Shown here one piece after another: positions 22,626-33,622 of a stretch of DNA of 64,000 nt. The stretch lies in assembly GCA_950097015.1 (NCBI GenBank), contig CATNEN010000025.1:9295001-9359000 (forward strand), given 5' to 3'. Source of the DNA: Macrostomum hystrix. Lineage: Eukaryota > Platyhelminthes > Macrostomidae. The first letter of the stretch is position 1; every line of letters starts with the position of its first letter. Position numbers and translations under genes: made by a program. The notes below the pieces were generated by a model. It was given only the letters and a program-made list of their open reading frames with translations, had not been told where the DNA came from and ran no database searches.

Positions 22626-24088
22626 ATGTCGCGAACTTGTGAAACGCCCAATTGTGGCAAAGAGGCGAAATTTTGTTGCCCAACCTGCTCTAAACTGGGC
22701 GTCGAAGGTTCATTCTTTTGCACCCAGGAGTGTTTCAAGGGCTTTTGGAAGGAGCACAAGAAGATACACACACTCTTTGAGCAGTTAAAGAGTCTGGGCA
22801 CCACAGGCGGTGATGCTGCTCAATCAAAGCTTGTGAGTCCATTGTTACAGCATTTAGTGCTTATCAGTGAAATTTTATTTAGTATGTCAGCTGACGTAAT
22901 AACAATAATTACGACCGCCGATTTAGAAATAGTCACTAACTCTTTAAAGTCTTCTGTGTGCAAAGTCATTGTATAAACCACTCACTTTGCATTGGGGGTA
23001 GAGGGGTAAATACAGCATAGTTTTTTCCACATGTCCAAGCTTAGGAACCTTGGTAAGTAAATCAGACGGGTCAACGCTCAGCCCCTTTAGAGGTAAATGT
23101 AAAATAGCTGAAAAATACAGCGAGTCACGTGCACTTTTTACATAAGGTGTCTTGTCCCGGCTACAATTTTACCGGCGACCTGCGGCCGTACCGTCAGAGC
23201 CCGCGGCGCCACGTCCCGGACACTGTCACCTGCCGGCCGGACTACTGGCGCGACGGTACGCCGCACAGCGAGCGTCAGGACAAAGGCACTCTGCGGGTAC
23301 TTGGCGACGAAGAGCAGGAAGATATGCGCGTTGTCTGCCGTCTGGCTCGCGAGGTCCTCGAAGAGGCGATGCGTGCAGTCGCACCCGGCGTCACAACAGA
23401 CGAAATCGACCAGCTGGTGCATGAGGCCAGCATTGAGCGCGACTGCTATCCGTCGCCTTTGAACTACTGCGGCTTCCCGAAGTCCTGCTGTACCTCAATT
23501 AACGAAGTAATATGTCATGGCATACCAGACATACGACCTCTAGCTGACGGTGACATAGTCAACATTGATGTCACCTGCTATCACCGTGAGCATCATGGCG
23601 ACCTCAACGAGACTATATTTGTTGGCTCCGTTGATGAAGACAGTCGCCGATTAGTCCGCGTCACCTGGGAGTGCCTGCAGAAGGCTATAGCCTTAGTGAA
23701 ACCCGGAGTTCGCTATCGCGACGTTGGTGATGCGATTCAACAGCATGCCCAATCGGCCGGCCTGTCTGTTGTTCGCAGCTACTGCGGCCACGGCGTTCAC
23801 CGCCTCTTCCACTGCGCTCCGAATGTGCCACACTACGCTAAAAACAAAGCCGTCGGCGTTATGAAGCCTGGCCACGTGTTCACCATTGAGCCAATGATTA
23901 ACCTGGGCGTGTGGAAGGACCAACTGTGGCCGGACAACTGGACCTCCGTAACCACCGACGGGAAACGGTCGGCCCAGTTTGAGGATACTCTGCTAGTTAC
24001 TGAGACTGGCTGCGAAGTGCTCACTAGGCGTCACGTTGACGATGGAAAGCCATTCTTCATGTCACAGGCCAACGAACCTGTGAATTAA
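22626..24088 (+). CDS. METAP1: Methionine aminopeptidase 1
   Basis: Two exons, 22626-22832 and 23147-24088, 382 residues (human METAP1 has 386). Cytosolic, ribosome-associated metalloenzyme that removes initiator methionine from nascent chains. Exon 1 encodes the N-terminal zinc-finger region ([17 protein letters not shown], then [12 protein letters not shown]) used for ribosome binding. Exon 2 holds the whole pita-bread catalytic domain: [27 protein letters not shown], the two metal Asp in VNIDVTCYH and HHGDLNET, the metal His region [17 protein letters not shown] (Glu) and SAQFEDTLL (Glu). All expected metal ligands are present, so activity is likely. The 314-base intron separates the two functional parts exactly. 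The start is the first ATG after an acceptor-like site at 22591. Exon 2 is clearly more GC-rich than its surroundings. Confidence 0.95.
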
Positions 24089-24284
24089 TAGGATTCATTA
24101 GTCATTATTTCTTTTATTGTCAAGGCTTCAATAGTTAGTGCATTGTTTCAAAATGCGATTCATAGATTTTTTTAAATGCGCGTTTGCCCAAATGAGTCAG
24201 ATCGAGACACCAAGACTTAACCTTCAGTTTAGCCTTAACCTTAACATTAGACCTTTAAGCCTAAGTTTAGCAGTTAAACCTTTC

Positions 24285-24558
24285 TCCCAGCCCTCAGATC
24301 TATCCACCACTCCTTTATCCCAGTCCTAAGATCTATCCACCACTCCTTCCTCCCAGTCCTCAGATCTATCCACCACACTCCTTCCTCCCAGTCCTCAGAT
24401 CTATCCACCACTCCTTCCTCCCAGTCCTCAGGTCTATCCACCACTCCTTCCTCCCAGGCCTCAGATCTATCCACCACTCCTTTATCCCAGTCCTCGGATC
24501 TATCCACCACTCCTTCCTCCCAGTCCTCAGATCTATCCACCACTCCTTCCTCCCAAAT
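24285..24558. repeat. 33-bp minisatellite (about 8 units)
   Basis: The unit is AGATCTATCCACCACTCCTTCCTCCCAGTCCTC. It starts about 200 bases past the METAP1 stop. The unit length is divisible by three, so an 11-residue repeat frame appears on the minus strand; not coding. Confidence 0.9.
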
Positions 24559-25443
24559 CCCAATGTTCAGATCTATCCATCCTTTCTTATTATCTATCCG
24601 CAGATATTTATTTTTTCCTTTCTAGGTTTTCCAATCGAAGAGAGACTTGCATTTCGTCTCTTTCTGTAAATTACATGGCGAATTGCTTTATTGTGCATTC
24701 CCAATTTTTATATGTTTTCTACAGATGAGTAACTATTTGCTTAAGCAGCGCTGTAATGTTGTATACCAAAATTTGTGCTAGCTTTTTCGCACTCGAAAAG
24801 TATTTTATTTTTAGTATCAGGCCATCTAATGATGATCCTGTAGTGCATCAAGCTTGAGCTGCTAAAGCCGATGAGGCCATATAACTTCCTGTTATGCACA
24901 GATAAGTTGTAAGTTAGTTAACTAACGTTTCGTTTTGTGTTGATTTTGTTCGTCGGCACAGACTTGTCTGTTGTGATGCTTCATATTTAGATTTACTGAG
25001 TTTTTGTCGCTTATTTTCTGCTTTGGCAATTATATTAAGTAAGGCGAACCCAAACTGTTAAATGTTCAAACATAATCAGATTTATCAGGCTAGAATTGTT
25101 TATCTTAAGTAGGTTTCGGATGCAGACTAAGGATTTGCAAGTTGTACAGAGTGTAATAGCAGCACAGCTTAGTTCTACAGACGTTTTCAGATAGCTGGCT
25201 GCATTAGAAAGATACATTTTGCAGCTGCGTCTAATACGAAGCTTATAACCCTTTGATAGGAAGGCAGCTAGCCCATGATATAAATATGCATATATATATA
25301 TATATACAAATTAGTGTACACATCTGCAGTTAGTAATGCCAATATCATATAGCATCAGTGTTAGAACGTATTCTGTTTCTCTGCGTGACTGCCATGCTGT
25401 AGTTAAAGATAAATAAATAAAAAATTTCCTATTTTGTTTTTCA
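24559..25443. other. Intergenic region before receptor gene 1
   Basis: No gene or repeat family recognised apart from (AT)n at 25290-25304. It ends in a strong polypyrimidine-AG (ttttgtttttcag) at 25443, 12 bases before the ATG. Confidence 0.5.
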
Positions 25444-25455
25444 GCTATCTGCGGC

Positions 25456-28400
25456 ATGTCAATAAACTTCAGGTGGCTCTTTGTCACCTTTGTCATTTTG
25501 TTCAGTCACCACGGTAGGTATCAGTGAGATATTTTGTAATTTGAAAAGCACCATTGTTTGTTGAAGTGCAAATTTTCTAAAACTTTCTTTTAACCATTTG
25601 AGCAGCAGCGGAGCATCAGCATTGCGTTGACAAAGCTACTAGGAAGATCAATGTTAGCATTGTAGATCCAAATCCACAGAAGGTAAGCTTTCATATACTC
25701 AAGGGGGCTAGCCTGAAATCATGAACCATGGCTATTGGCTAAGCTGAAATCATGAGCCATGGCTATTGGCTAAGCTGAAATCATGAGCCATGGCTATTGG
25801 CTAAGCTGAAATCATGAACCATGGCTATTGGCTACACTGAAATCGTGAACCATGGCTATTGGCTACACTGAAATCATGAACCATGGCTATTGGCTACACT
25901 GAAATCATGAACCATGGCTATTGGCTAAGCTGAAATCATGAACCATGGCTATTGGCTAAGCTGAAATCATGAGCTATGGCTATTGGCTAAGCTGAAATCA
26001 TGAGCTATGGCTATTGGCTACACTGAAACCATGAACCATGGCTATTGGCTAAGCTGAAACGTGGCTATTGGCTACACTGAAACCACGAACCATGGCTATT
26101 GGCTACACTGAAATCATGAACCATGGCTATTGGCTAAGCTGAAATCATGAACCATGGCTATTGGCTAAGCTGAAATCATGAGCCATGGCTATTGGCTAAG
26201 CTGAAATCATGAGCCATGGCTATTGGCTAAGCTGAAATCATGAACCATGGCTATTGGCTACACTGAAATCGTGAACCATGGCTATTGGCTACACTGAAAT
26301 CATGAACCATGGCTATTGGCTACACTGAAATCATGAACCATGGCTATTGGCTAAGCTGAAATCATGAACCATGGCTATTGGCTAAGCTGAAATCATGAGC
26401 TATGGCTATTGGCTAAGCTGAAATCATGAGCTATGGCTATTGGCTACACTGAAACCATGAACCATGGCTATTGGCTAAGCTGAAACGTGGCTATTGGCTA
26501 CACTGAAACCACGAACCATGGCTATTGGCTACACTGAAATCATGAACCATGGCTATTGGCTAAGCTGAAATCATGAACCATGGCTATTGGCTACACTGAA
26601 ACCATGAACCATGGCTATTGGCTACACTGAAACCATGAACCATGGCTATTGGCTACACTGAAATCATGAACCATGGCTATTGGCTACACTGTAACCATGA
26701 ACCATGGCTATTGGCTAAGCTGAACCGTGGCTAAGCGGAAGTATTAAATGAAATGCAGTTGGCATCCGTCGAGCTTTACTGAGGCCGTCAAATGTCGTTT
26801 GCATTTTATTCTGTTAGAATTTGGCAATGCAATACCATACTGGTACTGGTATTCTACCATGTTTTGCAGCTGTTGACTTTCGTTCGTGACTCTGCCTGCT
26901 ACGCAAAGAATCTGCACTGTCGATGGGTGCTGCTGGCGAGCGATTATTACTTTCCACGTCAGATGCTGCTTAACATATCCGCGATTGACTTTGATGATAG
27001 TGGAGTCAACAGTACGTTGGGCATCTGCGAGGCACCTGCTGGCTCAGCCGATGTCTTTAGCTTTGACTTTTCGGGTAAACTGACTAATGGTGAGTGCAAA
27101 TATTTGCGTATCCTAGTCTACCAGATCCTCAGATTGGGAATGCTAGACTACCAGATCCTCAGATTTTGAATGCTAGTCTACCAGATCCTCAGATCTGGAA
27201 TGTTAGACTACCAGATCCTTAGATTGGGAATGCTAGACTACCAGATCCTCAGATTTTGAATGCTAGTCTACCAGATCCTCAGATCTGGAATGTTAGACTA
27301 CCAGATCCTTAGATTGGGAATGCTAGACTACCAGATCCTCAGATTTTGAATGCTAGTCTACCAGATCCTCAGATTGGGAATGCTAGTCTACCAGATCCTC
27401 AGATTGGGAATGCTAGTCTACCAGATCCTCAGATTGGGGATGCTAGTCTACCAGATCCTCAGATTGGGAATGCTAGTCTACCAGATCCTCAGATTGGGAA
27501 TGCTAGACTACCAGATCCTCAGATTGGGAATGCTAGACTACCAGATCCTCAGATTGGGAATGCTAGTCTACCAGATCCTCAGATTTTAAATGCTAGTCTA
27601 CCAGATCCTCAGATTTTAAATGCTAGTCTACCAGATCCTCAGATTGGGAATGCTAGACTACCAGATCCTCAGATTGGGAATGCTAGACTACCAGATCCTC
27701 AGATTGGGAATGCTAGACTACCAGATCCTCAGATTGGGAATGCTAGACTACCAGATCCTCAGATTGGGAATGCTCGTCTACCAGATCCTCAGATTGGGAA
27801 TGCTAGTCTACCAGATCCTCAGATTGGGAATGCTAGTCTACCAGATCCTCAGATTGGGAATGCTAGTCTACCAGATCCTCAGATTGGGAATGCTAGTCTA
27901 CCAGATCCTCAGGTTTTGAATGCTAGTCTACCAGATCCTCAGATTGGGAATGCTAGACTACCAGATCCTGAGATTGGGAATGCTAGACTACCAGATCCTC
28001 AGATTGGGAATGCTAGACTACCAGATCCTCAGATTGGGGATTCCAGCGCCAAGGAATGTTTGTTTAGACCAATTTTTGTTGTTCCTGCAGGCCAAGTAGC
28101 GTCTCAACGTTGGTGCTCAAATAGTGACGCGCAGAGGGCGCCAAGACTAATGCTGGCGAATCTGTGGGATTCGTAAGTATCTACAGTTATGATTAAAGTG
28201 CATATATAATTTATGTGAGCAAAAATTGAACCAAAATATATTATTGCTGTTTCAGTTCCTACAAGCTCACTGTGGAATTCCAGTCGGATGATAAGCAGTA
28301 TCGCAAAGATGCCAAGGGTGTGCAACTAAATGCCGTAATAATGGCGAAGAACTTCTGTCACATGGACATGCTGTTTCACCGCGGCTCGTGCTATTTGATC

Positions 28401-31063
28401 ACGGTGGACCAGCTCACATTTGATGAGGCTGCTAGGGCAGCCAGCTTCCTTCTGGGCAGTTTAGTCACTTTTCAAAGCGTTCAGTCCGTGATTGAGTTAA
28501 TGGATGCTAGTGAGTTGCTGATCATATTATTTTAAGCAATTCCAATGAAAAGTATTTACTTACTCCAACCCAATTTCCTGACTTCGAATCCAACAATGAA
28601 ACAAAACGGCTACAAAAAGCTGAGCACCTTGATTGGCTGACGAAGCAGCCTTTGTTGATTCTATTTTCAGACCTTTAAGTCCTGTGTCCCACGCTTAGAT
28701 TACCTGTCTACAACCCGTGTCATAGATTCCCGACTACACTGAAATAATTAGTCTTTCAACAAGACACTTAACTCTGCATTGCTTCAGCTCACCCAGCTGT
28801 TGAATGGGTTCCAGCATTAGACGGGTAATTGATGGTGACTAATGCGTTCTCCCCAGTCCATGGACTGGACTGCCTTACGCAGCGTTCAAATGCGCCGGTC
28901 AATAGCTGCGGCTGTGCCCCTTCCAAATCATTTAGTAGTGTTCATTGAAAAACAAATAATGAAAACATTTTAGAGCTCTTTAATTATCTATTCAATTCTT
29001 GGCTAGGTCAGGCGGGGAGGGCAAAAATTAATATTTGAAATGGCTGTAAAGCTCCTAGCTCTAAGGTTGAATACGAGCTAAAGCGTGATAAAATGGTATG
29101 GCTCTAGCTACTGCGTGGGTAGATTTCGACTGAAGCTTTTAATTTCGCTTTCACATAAACTGCACGGACTGTGGCACAATTTATATCCTAGGAGAGAGAC
29201 ACAGGCTTTCTCTCTATCACATCCATGTGTAATTACTCTTTGATGGGAACGGAGGCAATGCACATGGATGGTATAGTTCATCTAGTACGCAGTGTACAAC
29301 CCAAAGTAAGTTTAGTTGATCTAGGCTGCTCCTAGTGAATAAATGTAAATAATTTACTAGTGTGTATTGTGTTTAAAAATATATTTTATTTTAGTAAAGT
29401 GACACTTTCGATGTTGATTTTGCATAAATTTACTATTGGTGACGATAGGAAAAACTGCCTACGGTTTTACTATCAGTAAGCAGTAGAGATATTATAGTAC
29501 CTATTTCCAACTGCGATTGAGATATTTAATGTTTTTAACTAGTTTTTCTCGGCAAATTTCAGACCAAAAGCGAGAAGACCAGCTGCCTTGGATTGTGCCA
29601 CTAAATTTAGCTGTCGGCAAGTTTTGGACTGGCGCTTATAAAGAGGCCGGCGACAAACCCGAAGATCAGTGCAGATATATGGAACCCAGTGCCGATTGCA
29701 AGGAGTTGCGTTACCAACTGTCTCTGTGAGTATTAGTGGGGGTTGATGGCCGCTTTTAGTGCTTTGAATTGATTTTCGTTTTACTCTTATTAGTCCAAAA
29801 AATTTGCACAAAAAATTACTCCTTTTGGTGCAATGGTGAGAGACGGTAGACGGTAGAGAACAATATAGTTAGTATTTTCAGGCGGGCTATGGGCTATGGC
29901 ACATTATTTGGTGGCACTGGACCCGCAGCCAGCGAAGAGGCAATTCTGCCCATTTCGCTGACTCCTGAGCACACACGCACACAGATACTGAACGCGGGCA
30001 CACGCTCACACAGGTGTGTACTCTGACTTTGCCTTGGAGGTTGGCCCTAAATGGCGTAAATTGCACGGCAGGCCCCCAAGCCTTCTCTCCGCGGCTGCAC
30101 CCTAAGTTAATGTGGCCTCGCCGCGGAATCGAGCTCAGGGACCTTGGTGCGAGAGGCGAAAGTGTAAGACCGCTCTCACCCCCAGAAGACAGTTTAGGAT
30201 TATGCTGCCTCAAAAGCTTTTTAGTTTATTATAAATCCATTTTTTCTCAATTTTTCTTATTCTTCCTCTTCTCCATGGCCTCTTTTCATCCAAATATTAT
30301 TTTTTTATATTTTGTAATTGGTCTCATGAGTCAACTAAATATTTTTAGTGAATAAAATATGAATCAGAACCCTTTTGGCGTGCGGATATGTAACCAAAAG
30401 GTCCGAGGTTCGAATCTCAGGCTTGGGAAACCTATTTGTAAACTAGGTACTTTGCTCCCTACTTTGCCCCCACTTTAGTTGAATTTACGCAGCTTTAGAT
30501 GCGCCGCGCAATATCTGTACAGCTGTACATATGGCCCAAGAATGTTAGGCTCATTCGCTAGTACTTTACCGCCTTGGCTTTTCTTTCGCTAACACAGGTC
30601 GAACGTCAGTTTAACAGCCACCGAAGGCTGCGGTGTCGCCTTCCAGCTGGTGTCAGACAAACCAGTTTTCACCTGCGAGCCAATGTCGCACCGATTCCCG
30701 GCTCTAATTAGATTTGCCCAAATTCCTGACAACAATGGCGCCGACCTATTTGTTACCTGCTATTCTACCTGGCTAGCTAGAAACAATCCAATTACCTGCG
30801 GCATTGGCTGCATTATTGGCTGCGTGGTTTCCGGTCTGGCCATTGTTGGCCTCATCTGCGGCCTGACTGCCTGTTGCCGTCGGCGTTGGAAGCGCTATTA
30901 TTTTACCGGTGGCGGCAGACGAACAGGAAGCGCCGCAGATGTGAATTCGCCCGCTGTTAGGACCACTGCTGCAACTGAAACTGCTCAAGAGCTGCTGCAG
31001 CCAATGGCAACTGATTCAGAGGCCACCACAATACCCAAGTCAAAAGCTGCGACAGGTAACTGA
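25456..31063 (+). CDS. Receptor paralogue 1: CUB + C-type-lectin-like type I membrane protein
   Basis: Exons 25456-25513, 25606-25682, 26870-27089, 28091-28172, 28256-28509, 29563-29725 and 30598-31063 (TGA), 439 residues in one frame. Residues 1-19: hydrophobic signal peptide (FVTFVILF). About 45-165: CUB-like pattern (C, then LHCRWVLL, ISAIDFDD, a WC, then YKLTVEFQSDD). About 165-335: C-type-lectin-like pattern (FCHMDMLFHRGSCYLIT, KFWTGAY, late paired cysteines) without a WND calcium motif. About 351-377: membrane segment starting GIGCIIGCVVSG, then RRRWKR stop-transfer and a 60-residue Ser/Thr-rich tail. Probably cell-surface recognition; ligand unknown. Introns 2 and 3 hold minisatellites; later introns hold SINEs. 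Same exon phases as the next two genes. Confidence 0.8.
25705..26738. repeat. 31-bp minisatellite in intron 2 of receptor gene 1 (about 33 units)
   Basis: The unit is GCTAAGCTGAAATCATGAACCATGGCTATTG. Variants alternate gctaagctg/gctacactg and gaacc/gagcc/gagct. A shortened unit (gctgaaacgtggctattgg) recurs 426 bases apart (about 26056 and 26482), so a block of about 14 units has been duplicated. Each unit carries an inverted CCAAT box (attgg). Confidence 0.95.
27105..28045. repeat. 30-bp minisatellite in intron 3 of receptor gene 1 (about 31 units)
   Basis: The unit is CCAGATCCTCAGATTGGGAATGCTAGTCTA, very uniform, with a minor attttgaatg form near the 5' end. It begins within 20 bases of the splice donor of exon 3. 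One frame is open through most of the array and into exon 4. The frame coming from exon 3 hits a TGA at about 27166, so the array is not part of the protein. Confidence 0.95.
28690..28935 (-). mobile_element. SINE family B copy
   Basis: Intron 5 of receptor gene 1. It contains caacaagacacttaactctgcattgcttcagctcacccagctg and a ccagtccatggactgg block, shared in reverse orientation with copies at 38.5 and 54.5 kb. Confidence 0.5.
29895..30190 (-). mobile_element. SINE family A, near full length
   Basis: Intron 6 of receptor gene 1. Read on the minus strand: a tRNA-like head with a B-box-like gagctcgattccgcggcgagg, then ggcgcagccgcgg body, cacacctgtgtgag, ggagtcagcgaaatgggcagaattgcctc and tggctgcgggtcc(a)gtgccacc end. 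Confidence 0.7.
30370..30435 (+). other. tRNA-like fragment (B box)
   Basis: gtccgaggttcgaatctcaggct has a good B box, and gtgcggatatgtaacc could be a decayed A-box half. No complete cloverleaf can be drawn, so this is read as a SINE or tRNA-pseudogene relic. Confidence 0.35.
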
Positions 31064-31560
31064 TTTTGCCTGATTCAACTGGCGACGGCGTGAACCAAAG
31101 AATTTCTAGGGACTATGCGGTCTGATTGGCGCCTCACACAGTCCGCACTTGGTTTCGATATTCTATTCCTATTGCAAATCATGCGCTTACCTATCTGTAT
31201 TTTTATTCTAAACAGTTCAGCTTGTGGGCGTGTGTTTTAGTTACCTTTAAAGAGATCTTGGTGTATTAAAGATATTTATTTATTATGTCTGCTAGTGCGT
31301 CATTGACAGATGATCGGCAGAAGTCCCTGGAGCTACAGTTCAACCAGCTGTAAAAATGGCACAGGATTAGCTGGGGTAGAAATTTAGGTGGGTGTGCCCA
31401 GTCCACGGACTTAACAGCTGTAAATCAATGACTGAACAGTAGTAGTGCGCCGCCTTCAAAGCTACGTATGTTATATTTATTAGACAGTTGTGTCAGCTGT
31501 TACGGTAGAGTTTAACATTTTAGCATAATTGTATGAAAGCTGCTAGTTTTACCTGTTAGA
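31064..31560. other. 3' flank of receptor gene 1
   Basis: No reading frame of note. An attaaa near 31265 may act in polyadenylation. Confidence 0.4.
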
Positions 31561-31564
31561 GTTG

Positions 31565-32440
31565 GGTTATCATCACCTGTTAGCACCTGTTAGACAGGAG
31601 TGCCACCTGTCAGCAACTGTTAGACAGGAGTGCCACCTGTCAGCACCTGTTAGACAGGAGTGCCACCTGTTAGACAGGAGTGCCACCTGTCAGCACCTGT
31701 TAGACAGGAGTGCCACCTGTTAGACAAGAGTGTCACCTGTTAGACAAGAGTGCCACCTGTTAGACAGGAGTGCCACCTGTTAGACAGGAGTGCCACCTGT
31801 TAGACAGGAGTGTCACCTGTTAGACAGGAGTGCCACCTGTCAGCACCTGTTAGACAGGAGTGCCACCTGTTAGACAAGAGTGTCACCTGTTAGACAAGAG
31901 TGCCACCTGTTAGACAGGAGTGCCACCTGTTAGACAGGAGTGCCACCTGTTAGACAGGAGTGCCACCTGTCAGCACCTGTTAGACAGGAGTGCCACCTGT
32001 TAGACAAGAGTGTCACCTGTTAGACAAGAGTGCCACCTGTTAGGCAGGAGTGCCACCTGTTAGACAGGAGTGCCACCTGTTAGACAGGAGTGCCACCTGT
32101 TAGACAGGAGTTTCACCTGTTAGACAGGAGTTTCACCTGTTAGACAGGAGTGTCACCTGTTAGACAGGAGTGTCACCTGTTAGACAGGAGTGCCACCTGT
32201 TAGACAGGAGTGCCACCTGTTAGACAGGAGTTTCACCTGTTAGACAGGAGTGCCACCTGTTAGACAGGAGTGTCACCTGTTAGACAGGAGTGTCACCTGT
32301 TAGACAAGAGTGTCACCTGTTAGACAGGAGTGTCACCTGTTAGACAGGAGTGCCACCTGTTAGACAAGAGTGTCACCTGTTAGACAGGAGTGTCACCTGT
32401 TAGACAGGAGTGCCACCTGTTAGACAGGAGTTTCACCTAT
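31565..32440. repeat. 20-bp minisatellite (about 43 units) rich in CACCTG E-boxes
   Basis: The unit is CACCTGTTAGACAGGAGTGC, with tgtc/tttc and caggag/caagag variants and an occasional inserted tcagcacctg. Every unit contains CACCTG. It is located 500 bases after receptor gene 1. Confidence 0.95.
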
Positions 32441-33600
32441 GTCGTGTTTGCCAATGGCGCCTATGCTAGCCTTGAGAAGACTTTTCAATCCTAGTTGATC
32501 AGTTAGTTTTGTTGCTTTTGCTTAGCTTTTACTATCTATAATTGGTGCATTATATTCATAACTACGCAAAACTATTCTCTAAAATAAGTGTTTTTCAGTC
32601 GTCAAAGGAAATAGCATTTACAAAAACAGCTCATGCCCTTAAGTCTAAGAGAATTAATTTGTTAAAAGTGGAACAATTTTTTGCCTTCTGTTAAAGTTGC
32701 AAAACCTTATAACATTTACGCAGCATTGAGAACAATTAAGCCATGCTATAAGCTACTGAAGCTACTGAAGCTACTGTAAGTACAGTGATCTCACAAAGCA
32801 TAGAAATCTTGCAAAAAAAGAATTAGTCTTGGACGCATTCTAACATTCTCTCATCACTAGAAAAGCTTTGCTTTTAGGTACTCAATTGCTTTCTCATCAT
32901 TAGCGTAGGTAATTTTGCTTTATCTGGCTTAGGCTACTGGTGAAGTGTAGGTTATAGATTTTATCAAAATTCAACTTTTGTTTTGGGCCTTGTTTCATAA
33001 TTATTGGCTCTTATTTTTTTACTTAAATCACTTCAATGCCATTGATTTTTGGTACTCTTGTACACATCTACACCATTTTACACTCCTGAGTAACACACTG
33101 TTGCAGAAAAGTTATATTTTTTCCATAGAATTCATCTACTTCTAGTAGTATACACGCATGCTATTTGAACTGAAATTCGTTTTTATCTTATGGTCTAAAA
33201 TTTTAGTGTTGATAATGTAAAACTCCCGCGCACAGATTTTTGGTGCTATAAAAATCCGATTCCTTTCTTTTTTGTTATTTGTCTTTTAAACACAGCTGCG
33301 AACAATTTGAGTTGTTCATTTATAAAACTGCAGCAATGTACAAGCTATTTGACCTATCTGTGTCTTGTGCATTGTTATTCTGCTATCTTACATAATCATG
33401 TATTCAACATTATTTATAATTATTACAGTATTTTGCCCTCTGTACACAAAATAACAAAATAGATGGCCTAATGCTTTGATTAAATAAAGCAATGTTAGAT
33501 TGTTCATTTATTTCTCTGATCATATGAAAGTATGAAAGGTAGTATGAATAAAAATAGTAGGAAAATCAAATAATTTATACTGCTTATTTACTGATTTCAG
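32441..33600. other. Intergenic region between receptor genes 1 and 2
   Basis: AT-rich, without recognisable gene or element. It ends in tttactgatttcag at 33600, 22 bases before the ATG of gene 2. Confidence 0.5.
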
Positions 33601-33622
33601 GTTTCCCATGCAAACTTGAACA

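Noticed and set aside
27346-28176. 276-codon PDPQIGNASL repeat protein
   Set aside because: Lies in an intron; the frame from exon 3 is closed by a TGA, and exon 4 has a good acceptor.
31565-32440. CRISPR-like array
   Set aside because: Direct repeats are contiguous with no unique spacers, in a eukaryotic intergenic region; it is a minisatellite. The same applies to the other arrays.
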